Numbered from the stretch's first letter, positions 30,363-40,336 are shown. The stretch: 64,000 bases of DNA from Anaerotruncus sp. (GCA_022009795.1 CP091724.1:1277501-1341500), one strand, 5' to 3'. Program-made: numbers and translations. The notes: generated from the sequence alone by a model not told the origin.

Positions 30363-30608
30363 TATCATAATAATTTAAAAACATCTGCAACGCAAAAGCA
30401 TTCGGCAATCATAATGAATGCCGAATGTGCTTAAATTATTTTGCAAATATAAATTTTGCCGACACTCTGCCGAGAAAGCTTGGCGAAAGCGGCGGCATTG
30501 CTAATTTTCCCGAAGCACACGGGGAAATCAAATATTAAGGCTTTTTCTTTATTATGAATAAAAATTGCAACGCTTTGTTAAATAAGCGCAACACCGTTTG
30601 CATCAGTG

Positions 30609-30946
30609 TTAATTTTTACCCGTCAAAATCATAATTCCCTCAACAAGAGCCCAAATTCCTATTGCAACAGGGCCGATGCCGAAAGCGGCTGCGCCCAAAA
30701 AGCGAAACCACAAGCTGAATAATTGCTTTTTGTTGTGAACCCCAAATAAAAAAATTATGAATTCCCAAGGTTCCCAAAAAGATTGCCAGCAAGCCTGCAG
30801 TCAATTTTTGATTTTTGAGCAACCGGCGCTGCGGTGGGTGTAACCGGGGGTGCAGCTCCGGGAGCTTGGGCACCGAGTGCAGCTCCGCAAGCGGAACAAT
30901 TGAGTGCATTATCTGGGTTATTAAGGCCACAATTTGGACAATACAT
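30609..30946 (-). CDS. Zinc-ribbon TM2-domain membrane protein
   Basis: 110 residues after correction of four A/T runs. N-terminal zinc ribbon MYCPNCGLNNPDNALNCSAC, a Pro/Ala linker (~25-44), then a TM2 domain: KLTAGLLAIFLGTLGIHNFY, LGFTTKAIIQL, and a second span ending GIWALVEGIMILTG. TM2 proteins are small membrane proteins of unknown function. Start ATG 30946, 7 bases after GGAGG (a closer in-frame ATG at 30952 has too little spacing). Confidence 0.75.
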
Positions 30947-30999
30947 ATACATACCTCCGTTATTATATATTTGGACATCTGCCCGCATTATTAAATATA

Positions 31000-31590
31000 A
31001 AACAGCACATTGTGAATTATCAATAAAAAAATTTATTATAAATTCAAGTATGTTTTTGTTAATTTTATCTTATCAAATAAAAACATAGGCTGTCAATACA
31101 TATTCAAGAATTTGTCAATAAATTGTCAATATGCATAAAGGATAAAATGTAAAACGCTTAAATGCGCCGCTAATTCCGATTATTTCAAGATTTATCCGCA
31201 AGCCGGATTAACAAGCACTCGGCTTTACATAAAAAAACGGTGCCGGCTTACAAAATCAAAGAGTGACGCCGCTTTTAAAAATTGTGATTTCATGTATGCC
31301 GTTTATTTCATTTTAGTTTGCAAGCCGCATGCCGTGCGCAAAATCAAATCAAAAAGTTGATCTTCTTTGCCGTTTCGAGCATTGCCGGCATTTAAAAGCT
31401 CAACAAAATATGCCGTAACACCGAATTGCTGAATAATTGATTGAACAAAAAAGGAATAAAGCGTTCTGCGGCTTTATGAAATTACACTGTTTTCTAACAC
31501 AGAACACACCAAACATAATTATTTAAAACACAACAGAAATATGCATTGCATATTGAATTAAACGGTGAAATTTGATATCATATATTGACG
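31000..31590. other. AT-rich stretch without a supported gene
   Basis: No coding or RNA feature is convincing between the TM2 gene and mrnC. A short TGATATCATATATTGACG region just before 31592 may carry the mrnC promoter. Confidence 0.5.
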
Positions 31591-31603
31591 CGAGGTGAAA
31601 AAT

Positions 31604-31990
31604 ATGAGATTTAACGACACCGAAATTCAGCCGAGGCAATTGAGTCCCCTCAATTTAGCCTTCATAGGCGATTGCATATATGAAATTCTTGTGCGCGAGG
31701 CGCTGGTTTGCGAAGCAAACAGGCCGGTGAACGAGCTGCACCGCGAAAGCGTTAAGTATGTGAGCGCAAAGGCGCAAACTGAGGCTTACGCCAAAATTAA
31801 GGACATGCTCACCGAGGAGGAAACGGCGCAATTCAAGCGCGGCAGAAACGCTAAGGTGGGCCATTCGCCAAAAAGCGCCACAGACGCCGAATACCACACC
31901 GCTACGGGAATTGAAGCGCTTTTCGGCTATCTTTATCTGAGCGGCAAAACAGAAAGAATAAAGCAGCTTTTTGCCGCAATAACGGATTAA
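31604..31990 (+). CDS. mrnC: Mini-ribonuclease III
   Basis: 128 residues. Lacks the dsRNA-binding domain of RNase III, as expected for MrnC, which trims 23S rRNA ends. Family motifs: LAFIGDCIYEILVREAL near residue 20, KYVSAKAQ, RGRNAKVGHSPKSATDAEYHTATGIEALFGYLYL. ATG 31604 follows GAGGTG by 6 bases. Confidence 0.92.
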   Translation: MRFNDTEIQPRQLSPLNLAFIGDCIYEILVREALVCEANRPVNELHRESVKYVSAKAQTEAYAKIKDMLTEEETAQFKRGRNAKVGHSPKSATDAEYHTATGIEALFGYLYLSGKTERIKQLFAAITD

Positions 31991-32022
31991 AAGCAACGCA
32001 TAATTAAAGCATATATAAAATA

Positions 32023-32090
32023 AAAACCTCCCGAAATTCGGCCGAGCCGCCAAAGGCTCCGCTTTCATATCGGGAGGAATTTTTAATTTT
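32023..32090. terminator. Bidirectional terminator between mrnC and agrB
   Basis: CCTCCCGA/TCGGGAGG with an inner GAGCC/GGCTC hairpin, A tract left and T tract right. It serves both convergent genes. Confidence 0.8.
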
Positions 32091-32100
32091 TTAAACGGAT

Positions 32101-32713
32101 TCAAAAAGAATCGCTTTTTTCTTTTTTGCCGCCGAGCACCCTTTGGGCCTTGCCCGCGGTTATAAGAACGCCCTCTAAAACAAGGGCGGCGCAGCACGGC
32201 ACAAAAACCAATTTCACTTTAAAAACAAAAGCCGCAATTATTGCGCTGCAAATTACAAATAATATAATGCAGGAAACCTTGCGAAAATATTTGAATTCCT
32301 TTTCGCCGAGCGGCTTTTTCAGGCGTGTCCAGCGGGCAAAAAAAGCAAAAAAATCAGCACCGCACACACCGCCGCGGCACAAAGCAGGGCTGTCCTGAAA
32401 TCATAAATTTTTGAAAGCCGAATAACCCCAACGCATGCCAAAAGCGAGAGCGCGGAGGATATTTCGCACCTTGCCTCCGTTGCCGCATGATAACCGCCGG
32501 CAAATTTTCTGATTGCCGCAAATGAAATATAAAAAATCACGCTTTCGATAAAGCAACCGAAAATCAGCCCCAAAGCGCACGAAAAAGCAAAAAACATAAC
32601 CTGCGATATTATCATAAACAGGCCATATATGTAAAAGCTCCTTTTTCCTCCTCGGAAATGCCGCCGCTTTTGAGCATCTTTTCGGTTATCCTGAGCGCCA
32701 GATTATTTATCAT
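32101..32713 (-). CDS. agrB: AgrB-type peptide-processing protease
   Basis: 201 residues after correction of an AT duplication near 32628 and three A/T runs around 32325-32352. Integral membrane cysteine endopeptidase that cuts and cyclises the AgrD pro-peptide. The catalytic pair is in RKFAGGYHAATEARCEISS (His and Cys seven residues apart). Four to six membrane spans and PLDTPEKPLG in a cytoplasmic loop are typical. ATG 32713 lies 3 bp after the agrD stop, so the two are co-translated. Confidence 0.85.
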
Positions 32714-32716
32714 TTT

Positions 32717-32851
32717 CTATTTTTGCTGAATTTTTTTAAGAGCGGCGGGTGCTTTCGGCTGATAAATATTTGAGCATGTGGTGCTGTTTGCGCTTGTTTT
32801 GAGCGCGCTGTTCACTGCTTTATCAAGAACCGCTTTTGTGAATTTTTTCAT
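32717..32851 (-). CDS. agrD: AgrD-type cyclic autoinducer precursor
   Basis: 44 residues. Amphipathic N-terminal leader (MKKFTKAVLDKAVNSALK), the signal region ANSTTCSNIY and the charged tail QPKAPAALKK, the standard AgrD layout (cyclic lactone autoinducer family). The single Cys would form a thiolactone with the C-terminal Tyr of a Cys-Ser-Asn-Ile-Tyr five-residue ring; this cut site is inferred from position. RBS AAAGGAGG upstream. First gene of the agrD-agrB pair, divergent from the regulator genes. Confidence 0.8.
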   Translation of the reverse strand: MKKFTKAVLDKAVNSALKTSANSTTCSNIYQPKAPAALKKIQQK

Positions 32852-33091
32852 AATAGCTTACGCCTCCTTTCCGTGTTTTTTATACACACCGAAATAATAA
32901 CAGAAGGCTTTTTAATGCGCAACCGCTTTTGCAAAAACGCACTGTTTTCAATACCAAAAAACACAAAAGCAAACAAAAAGAAATATTATCTGCTTACTTG
33001 TTCAATAATTCTTACCATATGCAATACTGTAACCTTTTTTTGTTAGTTTATAAGCAATATTTATAATGATAAAATTATTATGGTGATACTA

Positions 33092-33425
33092 ATGGAAATC
33101 AATCATAAGGATATCGGTTTTCGCATAGGAGAGAGGCGCAGAAAGCTGAATATCAGCCAAAAGGATTTGGCAGAGCAAATAGGAATTTCATCAAAATATT
33201 TATCAAATATAGAAACGGCAAGGCGGCATGTAACCCTTGAAACGCTTTCGGATTTATGCAATGCGCTCGGCGTTACGCCGGATTATTTTTTTGCTCGGCA
33301 ATTTTAAAAACGACACTGATACCAACATAACGGATAATTTAAAGCTCTGCTCCGAGGGTGACAAAGAAGTTATAAAAGAGCTGGTTAAAATTTGCGCCGT
33401 AAAAAACAGCGGCTCAATCAAATAA
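33092..33425 (+). CDS. XRE-family transcriptional regulator
   Basis: 110 residues after correcting a 7-T run at 33286 to 6. Residues ~8-65 form a classic Cro/C1 HTH: RIGERRRKLNISQKDLAEQI, GISSKYLSNIETARR, VTLETLSDLCNALGVTPDYF. The C-terminal 45 residues are acidic and unassigned. Divergent from agrD-agrB, with TATAAT at 33062; it likely controls the quorum locus. Start chosen at 33092 because GGTGA precedes it. Confidence 0.85.
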
Positions 33426-33530
33426 AAAATTTGCAACACGGATAAAAATGCTGTAAACTATGATTAAGAGTTTGCGGCATTTTTTGTTTAAACAGGCGGA
33501 GCAAAATCCGCACAAGGAGGATTGGTTTAT

Positions 33531-34217
33531 ATGGTAAGTATAGCTGTTTGCGACGACGATCGCGAATATATAAACGATGTTGAGCGGCATATAAGCCAAT
33601 ATTTTGCCGAAAACGGGCTTTCGTACAGCCTTTTCACAACCCAAAACGGAAACGAACTTGTGGAAAGCGACACGGAGTTTGATATTGCTTTTCTTGATAT
33701 CGAAATGCCGCAGATAGACGGCATTAACCTCGGCAAGCAGCTTTTAAAGAAAAATCCCGACATAGTTTTGATTTACATAACCGCCTACAATCATTATTTG
33801 GACGAGGCAATGGATTTGGGCGTGGCGCGATTTTTTGACAAGCCCATAAACAGCGAGCGATTTTACAAAGGCCTTGAAAAGGCAATCACGAGAGTGGACA
33901 ACACCGAAATCAAATTCTATTTGAAAGATAAATCGCAGGGTGTTGCCGCCGTTCGCAGCCGCGATATTATTTTTGTTGAAATCAAAAGCAGAAAAGTGAA
34001 GGTTATCACAAGAAACGGCGAATACGAATCACACGACAACATCAAAACCTGGCGGCAAAAGCTGAATAAATCGTATTTCATAATTCCGCACAACAGCTTT
34101 ATCGTGAACACAAACTACATAACCTATTATAGCAAAGACCGCATCACGCTTTGTGGAAAATATTCCATTCCGATAGCATATTCAAAGCGAGCCGAATTCA
34201 AGCGCCGCTTTTTTTAA
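33531..34217 (+). CDS. LytTR-family response regulator (AgrA-like)
   Basis: About 228 residues. Receiver domain with acidic pocket AVCDDDR, phospho-acceptor in IAFLDIEMPQIDG and ITAYNHY; C-terminal LytTR DNA-binding domain with IIFVEIKSRKVKVIT and FIIPHNSFIVN. It binds DNA as the output of the peptide quorum system. AAGGAGG lies at 33514. A 7-T run in the last codons, if 5, moves the stop to 34234. Confidence 0.9.
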   Translation: MVSIAVCDDDREYINDVERHISQYFAENGLSYSLFTTQNGNELVESDTEFDIAFLDIEMPQIDGINLGKQLLKKNPDIVLIYITAYNHYLDEAMDLGVARFFDKPINSERFYKGLEKAITRVDNTEIKFYLKDKSQGVAAVRSRDIIFVEIKSRKVKVITRNGEYESHDNIKTWRQKLNKSYFIIPHNSFIVNTNYITYYSKDRITLCGKYSIPIAYSKRAEFKRRFF

Positions 34218-34289
34218 TGCTGCTCGGCGAATAAATAATTCAATATGCCGAAAGAGCGGCATATTGGGCTGTTTGATTCTTTTGGCGCA

Positions 34290-35663
34290 TATGCCTGTGG
34301 GCACGATGCGGATTTCCATTGCCGATTGCGGCGGGAAGGCTTAAATTTCTATGCAACTTTTCTCTTTTTGGCGGTTTACTTATTTGAAGCGCTGATTGCA
34401 TTTGTTTATTTTTTTCGACAACTTCAAGCTTAAACGAAGCTTGCCGGCAACATTTGCGATTTTAACGGCGCTTTACCTTGCCGCCTTCGCAGTAAATATT
34501 TTTAGACAACAATATAAAACATAATAAACGATGTGTCGTTTTTCTCGGTTAATATGATATTCGGCATGCTGTGCTTTGAAATATCGCTTAAAAGCTGCAT
34601 TTTTCATTCATCGTTTTTACTTGCCGTTATGTTTTTAACCGAGCTTGTGGCCGAGGCCGGGATTTCCGCATTTTTAAAAATCCCTATAGACGCTTATAAA
34701 ACCAATCTTGCGGCGCTGTTTATAATCGGCACAATAAGCAAAATTTTTATATTTGATAGTTTGCAAAAATCGTTTCCTCCCTTTTTTTCATACAAAAAGA
34801 TTTCGGAAAAACGCGCGCAAGCGGCAGGCAACCCTGTTTTTTTATATCCTATAATAGTAACGATAACACTAACATTATTTCTTTACGCCTCCACAAAATA
34901 TAATTTTTCAAAAACGCTGAATTTGATTTGCGCAATAGTGTGCTGCGTTTCGCTTGTGTTTTGCTGCTTTATCTTTATTTATAATAATATTATCCAAAGG
35001 CAGGAAGCAGAGCTTATTACACTTCAAGCCGAGCGGCAAAGAAACGAGATAAACAAAACCTTTTACGATTTGCTTGAAAAGAAAAACGAGGAGCAGCGTA
35101 TTTTGGTGCACGACATGCGCCACCATTTTTCGGCAATAAGCGGCATGGAAAGCACCGAGGAAATCAAAAGTTATCTTTCAAAGGTGCAAACAAATCTTGA
35201 TGAATACCGCTACATAGGCAAAACAAGCAACAAAATGCTTGATTTGATTTTAAGCAAATACGATTTTGTGTGTGCCAAAAGCGGCATTAAGTTCAATGCC
35301 GAGGTTAGGACTTCAAACCTGTCGTTTATCAATGACGATGATCTGGTGGCGCTGCTTTCCAACATGCTGGACAATGCTGCCGAATCCGCAAAAAAAGCTC
35401 AGAAAAACGCATATATTGATTTTTTTCAGTAAAAAAACGAGAAAAGCTTTGTTGTTTTAAATGTTAAAAAAACAGTTGCGCCGTTGAGCCGAAAAATTAT
35501 CGGCGACTCGCTGCAAACCACCAAAACAGACGGCGGTATACACGGCTACGGCACAAAAAGCATTAAAAGAACCGCAAAGAAATACAACGGCGTATGCGAA
35601 TGGCATTATAACGAAAACGAACACAGTTTTTTATGCACGGTGCTGTTTAACAGAAGCAATTGA
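34290..35663 (+). CDS. AgrC-like membrane histidine kinase
   Basis: Start uncertain; about 450 residues. N-terminal half has several membrane spans (e.g. LFLAVYLFEALIAFVYFF, ILTALYLAAF, LLAVMFLTELVAEAG). Kinase core: phospho-acceptor LVHDMRHHFSAISG, N box SNMLDNAAESAKK, G box GIHGYGTKSIKR, then a C terminus ending in FNRSN. At least five A/T-run indels (34410, 34497, 34520, 35420, 35431) and a short T run near 34340. It follows the response regulator and is the probable receptor for the AgrD peptide. Confidence 0.75.
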
Positions 35664-35667
35664 AATA

Positions 35668-35740
35668 CCGCGCACGATTCATTTTTTTGATTCGGAAAAA
35701 AACATTTCCCGATTAAATGAATTGTGCGCGGCTTTTTATT
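35668..35740 (+). terminator. Large terminator after the kinase
   Basis: CCGCGCACGATTCATTT pairs with AAATGAATTGTGCGCGG (one G-T), followed by a T tract. Strong end for the regulator-kinase operon. Confidence 0.8.
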
Positions 35741-35929
35741 TTATAAGTTTAAAAGCTTGAATTTGAACGGCTAAATGCGCAAAATTGCATATTTTCGATT
35801 AAATATAACTGATTTTGAAGTTATTTGGCATTTGGCTAACTTTTTGCTTTACAATTGAAAAATCGATGTTTTTTTGTATCAAAATCGCAGTGTTTTTGCA
35901 TTTGTGCTGAAATTTATAAGCCGATGTGA

Positions 35930-36090
35930 TATAGTCTATTGGTATGGTGAACGGACCGCCATATGCAGACACGGAAACACGGACACCCCGTTTCCGTTTT
36001 GCGGGGCACGCGAAAGCGTGCCCCATTTTTAGATAAAAAACGCATACGCTAAAACGCATGCTTTCACCGCCTGTGAGGCGGATTTTTTTG
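35930..36090. other. Hairpin-rich intergenic region, no gene identified
   Basis: Promoter-like TATAGT near 35932 is followed by CGGAAAC/GTTTCCG (35976-35997), GGGGCACGC/GCGTGCCCC (36002-36025) and CCGCCT/AGGCGG (36067-36083) hairpins with T-rich tails. A short ORF starting at 35944 has no ribosome site. A small structured RNA is possible; I recognise no family. Confidence 0.35.
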
Positions 36091-36176
36091 CGGCAAAATA
36101 AATATAAGTCTTGCCTGCTGCCACAGGGAATGCCGCAATTGTTTTTAATTTTGCAGCGGAAAGGCAATGGAAAATT

Positions 36177-36560
36177 ATGAACAGAAACGATTTTATCGCA
36201 AAAGCAAACGAATGGATGCGCGGTGCCACCGGCGGTGCGCTCGGTTTCAGCGATAACGACCTGTTTATAATCGAGCACGAAGAAGCACCGGGAGATTTCA
36301 TTTTTGAAAACGAGGATTTCGTGGCAGGTAAGTATTTTTATCAGATTGTGCCAGTTATTGACCATAACGGCGAAACCATGCCGCCCGATATTTCACATAA
36401 AGAATTGCGAAATCCCAACCGTTGCCTTAATTTTTATATAATCGGAGTCGGCCGCAAGGTTTATGCCACACGCACCGAATATGAGCTTGAATATTACGAT
36501 TCCGTAAATTACGAAATCCTGACCGCCGAAGAATACATCAAAGCCTGTGAGGAAAATTGA
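36177..36560 (+). CDS. Uncharacterised acidic small protein
   Basis: 127 residues, MNRNDFIAKANEWMRG... with GFSDNDLFIIEHEE and YELEYYDSVNYEILTAEEYI. Net negative, no signal peptide or membrane span. RBS GGAAAGG with a rather long spacing. No family recognised; a single complete frame and typical codon use support it as real. Confidence 0.6.
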   Translation: MNRNDFIAKANEWMRGATGGALGFSDNDLFIIEHEEAPGDFIFENEDFVAGKYFYQIVPVIDHNGETMPPDISHKELRNPNRCLNFYIIGVGRKVYATRTEYELEYYDSVNYEILTAEEYIKACEEN

Positions 36561-36836
36561 TTTTCCTCGCACTCCCCTTTCCCGCTTCCGTTTTGTTCTC
36601 GATTACAAAGCATGTTTTTTTAATTCAAAAGCACTCGCAACAGTATATTTTTCAATAACGGCATGCAGAAAAAGCAATCGGCTGCATGCTGCGTTTTGTG
36701 ATATGCTTTTGTTGCGCCGCGGTTTAATAGTTTATTCCAAGATGGGCATACTATATCAAAAATGTATGGCTTTGATTGTCATATCCTGTCTTGGAATGAA
36801 CTGTGTCGCAACAGATATCGGAGTTATGCGTTTTAT

Positions 36837-36869
36837 GTGCGTAGCTCCGGCTGCGCACTTTTTTATTTT
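36837..36869 (+). terminator. Terminator-like hairpin 2 bp before the J-domain RBS
   Basis: GTGCGTAGC, TCCG, GCTGCGCAC, then TTTTTTATTTT. Placed directly before GGAGG at 36871, which suggests attenuation of the downstream gene rather than simple termination. Confidence 0.6.
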
Positions 36870-36882
36870 AGGAGGATTATAT

Positions 36883-37458
36883 GTGAATATCGCAACAAGC
36901 CCATACGAAATTTTAGGCGTTAGGGAAAATGCCGATATTAAAGAATGCACCGATGCGTATAAAAAACTCGCAAAAAAATATCATCCCGATTTAAATCCTA
37001 ATGATGCAATAGCAAAAGAGGCTATGAAAGAAATCAACCAAGCATACGATGCGATTAAAAAATCGGCAAACAAATCGCACTGCGATGGAAGCCAAAGCGC
37101 CGCAAGTGCAGGCAAGACACAAAGCAGCAATAATTATAACACGCAAAGAAGTGCTTCTTATCGTTCGGAAAAATCTCAAAGCAGCACCTCGGCAAAAAGC
37201 AAGACCACGCACAATTCTGCCAAATCACAAAAGCCAAATACCGGCACTAACATTAAGCACGAAACATTTTCAATATACACTTACCCGAACTACAGCAAAA
37301 ATAAATACAGATCATACACTGTATTTTCACTTGCATTATTTGCCGGGTGTATATATTTATTGCTTGAATATGTCATTAAATATTGCACTTATGAAAAATT
37401 TATTGAATTTTTTTCACTGCTCCGTTCGGAGGAACGGATTATATTCCCGCTGACTTAA
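36883..37458 (+). CDS. J-domain protein with C-terminal membrane anchor
   Basis: 191 residues from a GTG start at 36883, chosen because GGAGG lies 7 bases upstream and the preceding ATG is followed by a stop. J domain: SPYEILGVRENADIKECTDA, KKLAKKYHPDLNPND with the essential HPD. A low-complexity Ser/Lys/Thr-rich linker (residues ~65-125) then a hydrophobic segment (FSLALFAGCIYLLLEYVI). It would recruit DnaK to the membrane. A TCCCGC/GCGGGA hairpin overlaps its end. Confidence 0.8.
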   Translation: MNIATSPYEILGVRENADIKECTDAYKKLAKKYHPDLNPNDAIAKEAMKEINQAYDAIKKSANKSHCDGSQSAASAGKTQSSNNYNTQRSASYRSEKSQSSTSAKSKTTHNSAKSQKPNTGTNIKHETFSIYTYPNYSKNKYRSYTVFSLALFAGCIYLLLEYVIKYCTYEKFIEFFSLLRSEERIIFPLT

Positions 37459-37469
37459 GCAGGCGGGAA

Positions 37470-38057
37470 TCGAACGCAATATGGTTTAAAGCAACCGATT
37501 TCCGCGTATGCTGCGTTAAAATACTCGTTAATCCGAAAGGATTAACTGCGTTTTATGCCTTGCTTACACAAAAATCGTTTTGCTTTAAACTGCTTGCACC
37601 GAAAACGATGTCGACGAGGATGAATTTTTGTTTTTGAGACCGCAGGCGTGCTGACGCACGCCAAGGGCGAAAAATGCGAAAAAGTCGCCGCGTCGTCCCG
37701 TTTTAGGCATATCGGGTTCGACTCCCGACTGCTTAACAAGAGTCGCGGAATTTTTACCGAAAATCAATATAGAATTATATGTAAAAAAATACTGTCAAAC
37801 CTGTTTCTTTCCTGTGCAATTATGATAACGGCGATTTTTTTGCTGACAGCGATTTACAATATTTTTTTATATTTGCATTTAAACGCCAAAGGCGCCTTGC
37901 CGCCGAAATAATGGCAACCGGCAAAATGCAGCAAGCAACCGTTGCTCCTCTTACTGCTTCCTATAAACGCCTTATAAAAAAATTATGAAAGCGGTCAACA
38001 TCACATATTCGCTTGCCACATATATCTCACTTTTTAATCTGTGCGGTTTCTGTCGTA
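37470..38057. other. Long non-coding stretch
   Basis: 588 bp without a convincing gene. It contains GGCGTGC/CGCACGCC (37645-37662) and a T-arm-like CGGGTTCGACTCCCG near 37706, but no complete tRNA can be folded. A short hydrophobic ORF (near 37785-37911) is doubtful. Confidence 0.45.
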
Positions 38058-38370
38058 ATGTACTCCGTTTTTTTCAATCGGCAGACTTTTTTTCCGATTT
38101 CTTTTTAAAATATATAAAATCCTTATGATTGCGATTGCAATTATAATGTTTGTTATCACATCGTTTTTTATTTTTGAAAAGCGCGACAGAATAATAACCG
38201 ACCGTTGCATTGATTCCGGATATAATATGGAAAATCTGGACACATTTATTAAAGGCTTGGCCGTGAGCTTTGTGCCGATGATTGTGATATTGGCTTTAAT
38301 ATTTTTTATAATTCGCATTGCTGCAATTGCTTTAAGCGCAGGCGCAGATTCCGAAAAAGACAGCTATTAA
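38058..38370 (+). CDS. Small membrane protein
   Basis: 103 residues if a T run at 38103 is read as 4 rather than 5; a shorter version starts at 38125. Two hydrophobic spans: LMIAIAIIMFVITSFFIF and MIVILALIFFIIRIAAIAL, with a charged loop between. No family recognised. Confidence 0.5.
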
Positions 38371-38396
38371 AAAAGATGTTATATGAGCAAAACGAA

Positions 38397-38426
38397 AAAC
38401 ACCGCCGTTTGACCGGCGGTGTTTTT
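38397..38426. terminator. Bidirectional terminator
   Basis: AAACACCGCCG, loop, CCGGCGGTGTTTTT. Between two convergent genes. Confidence 0.85.
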
Positions 38427-38514
38427 CTAAGGGGTAAAAATTTATGTAAAGCAATTGCTTGCTTTTGGGGGCAAATTCAGAGCATTAAAAATGCTCATAT
38501 ATAAACGGAAAGGC

Positions 38515-39312
38515 TTATTTTTTATCCGAAATCTCCGTTACGGGGCGAAGCGAATTTTTAAGCAAAGCTCCTTTAATAAAGAAGTAAGCCACATTTTTGC
38601 CTACGCGCTCGTAATTGACATTCAGTATTTTTTCGGACACATGCTTGTTAAAGAATGTAACAAGCGGGCCGGTGCAGAATGCCGTGATAACGGTGCCAAT
38701 TCCGATATTTTTTATTTCTGAAAAGTTTCCCTTGAAAACAGCTGCAAGGCCGCCGCTTACGGCAAGTCCGATAAGCACAACGCTTACATCGGTTATTACT
38801 CGGGTAACCTTCATCGGCACTTTGGTTTTTTGGGTGATCATGAATGCCAAAGTGTCATAAGCTCCGACGCCGACATTGGCCGTGAAAAACAGGCTGGTTG
38901 ATAAGCACATTAAAACAACTGCCACAGCAAGCAAAACTATTCTTTCGGCAAACGCGCCGCTGACAAGGGGAGAGAGAAGCTTTTCAAAAAATTCGCAGGT
39001 GTAGCCGACGAGCACCATATTAAATGCCGTGCCCACACCGATTAAGCCGCGGTGAGCAAATATCAGCGCAAAAATCAAAATAACCGTGTTTACGATTAAC
39101 TGATATGTGCCGAAGCTCATTCCGACAGCGGATGCAACACTCATATTCATCGAAGTGTAAGGATCCACTCCGAAGTTTGAAAGAGAAAACAGCGAGATGG
39201 CGAAGCCCATAAGAAGAATTCCGGCAAGCGAAAGAATTGTGCGTTTCACCATATTATGCTGTGAAAACATATCTTTAACATAGCCTTTTGCTTCAATTGC
39301 AAAGCTCTTCAT
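38515..39312 (-). CDS. YczE/YitT-type integral membrane protein
   Basis: 265 residues, uninterrupted, with about five to six membrane helices. Conserved family stretches: LFSLSNFGVDPYTSMNMSVA, SFGTYQLIVN, and FFTANVGVGAYDTLAFMIT. Proteins of this family are of unknown transport or regulatory role. The 230 bp upstream to spoVT show only AT-rich promoter-like sequence. Confidence 0.75.
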   Translation of the reverse strand: MKSFAIEAKGYVKDMFSQHNMVKRTILSLAGILLMGFAISLFSLSNFGVDPYTSMNMSVASAVGMSFGTYQLIVNTVILIFALIFAHRGLIGVGTAFNMVLVGYTCEFFEKLLSPLVSGAFAERIVLLAVAVVLMCLSTSLFFTANVGVGAYDTLAFMITQKTKVPMKVTRVITDVSVVLIGLAVSGGLAAVFKGNFSEIKNIGIGTVITAFCTGPLVTFFNKHVSEKILNVNYERVGKNVAYFFIKGALLKNSLRPVTEISDKK

Positions 39313-39547
39313 ATATCGACACCCCCGACTCTTTTTTCCTCTCTTTGTGCACTATTATATACTGTAATTTTTGAGAAAAATCAAGTTTTTTTGTAGGAAG
39401 TTCTATATATTAGCCATATTGGTAAAGCAATCAACTTGCATTTTGTGCAATGTGCTTAATAATCAAGGCTATTTTCGGCATAAGTGACAAAAGAAAAGGC
39501 CGTTTTTATAATAAACGGTCTTTTTTGATATTATTGCTGTGAATATT

Positions 39548-40084
39548 TCATTCCATTTGCTTGCCGAGAAAAGCCGCCGCCACCTGCACCAGCTTAATTT
39601 CCGTTTCTGTGGGTATATGGTTTTCATCGCCCTGCATAAGAGCCACAGCTCCCGAAACATCGCCGCCGTAAACAATCGGATACACCACATTTGCCTTGCG
39701 CTGCAGCCCCTCGATGGCATTCATCGGCGGCACATCGCGGGTGGTGATGTGCACAGATCTGTTTTCCATCAGCTCCTCCAGATTTTTGGTGATTCGGCGC
39801 TCCAAAACCTCTCTTTTGCTCATGCCCGAGGCCGCGATAACATGGTCGTTATCCATTATGGCAATCGGCAGGCCGCCGTTTTTGTGCAGCACCTCGGCAT
39901 ATTGCCCCGCAAAATTTGAAAGCTCCCCTATCGGCGAATATTTTTTAAATATAACCTCGCCCTCGGCATCCGTGAATATTTCCAAGGGGTCGCCCTCGCG
40001 AATACGAAACGAGCGGCGGATTTCCTTTGGAATAACAATTCTGCCCAAATCATCAATGCGGCGCACTATTCCTGTTGCTTTCAT
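39548..40084 (-). CDS. spoVT: Stage V sporulation protein T
   Basis: 178 residues. N-terminal AbrB swapped-hairpin DNA-binding domain MKATGIVRRIDDLGRIVIPK and EIRRSFRIREGDPLEIF; C-terminal GAF-like domain (AIMDNDHVIAASGMSKREV, VVYPIVYGGDVSGAVALM). Global regulator of forespore genes under sigma-G in spore formers, which supports an endospore-forming lineage. ATG 40084 with GGGAG upstream. Confidence 0.93.
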   Translation of the reverse strand: MKATGIVRRIDDLGRIVIPKEIRRSFRIREGDPLEIFTDAEGEVIFKKYSPIGELSNFAGQYAEVLHKNGGLPIAIMDNDHVIAASGMSKREVLERRITKNLEELMENRSVHITTRDVPPMNAIEGLQRKANVVYPIVYGGDVSGAVALMQGDENHIPTETEIKLVQVAAAFLGKQME

Positions 40085-40295
40085 AAAGAATTTCTCCCTT
40101 AATTTGTAATTTTCTCTGTTATATTTTTGCACATAATCATTCGCTCTATACTGCTATTCAGTCGTGATTTTTTTGGAAATTTTTTTATCAATCGGTATGT
40201 TGTAAAGCAACGAATGACTGCCGCTTATTTGGAAAACGATATTTTTTTAAATAGGATTTGCAAAAAAAGCTGATAAATTAAGCTAATAACGCACA

Positions 40296-40327
40296 AATCC
40301 CCGAGCCTTAAAGGCCTGGGGATTTTT
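40296..40327 (-). terminator. Terminator after the MATE gene
   Basis: AATCCCC-AGG/CCT-GGGGATTTTT, close to the end of the leftward exporter gene. Confidence 0.7.
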
Positions 40328-40336
40328 GATGCGCTT

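Noticed and set aside
30289..30434. C-terminal extension of the membrane protein at 29808
   Set aside because: It would translate through a strong terminator hairpin (30313-30362); an A-run correction gives a natural stop at 30288.
37630..37740. Possible tRNA or tmRNA (CGGGTTCGACTCCCG T-arm)
   Set aside because: No matching acceptor, D or anticodon arms could be folded and there is no CCA end.
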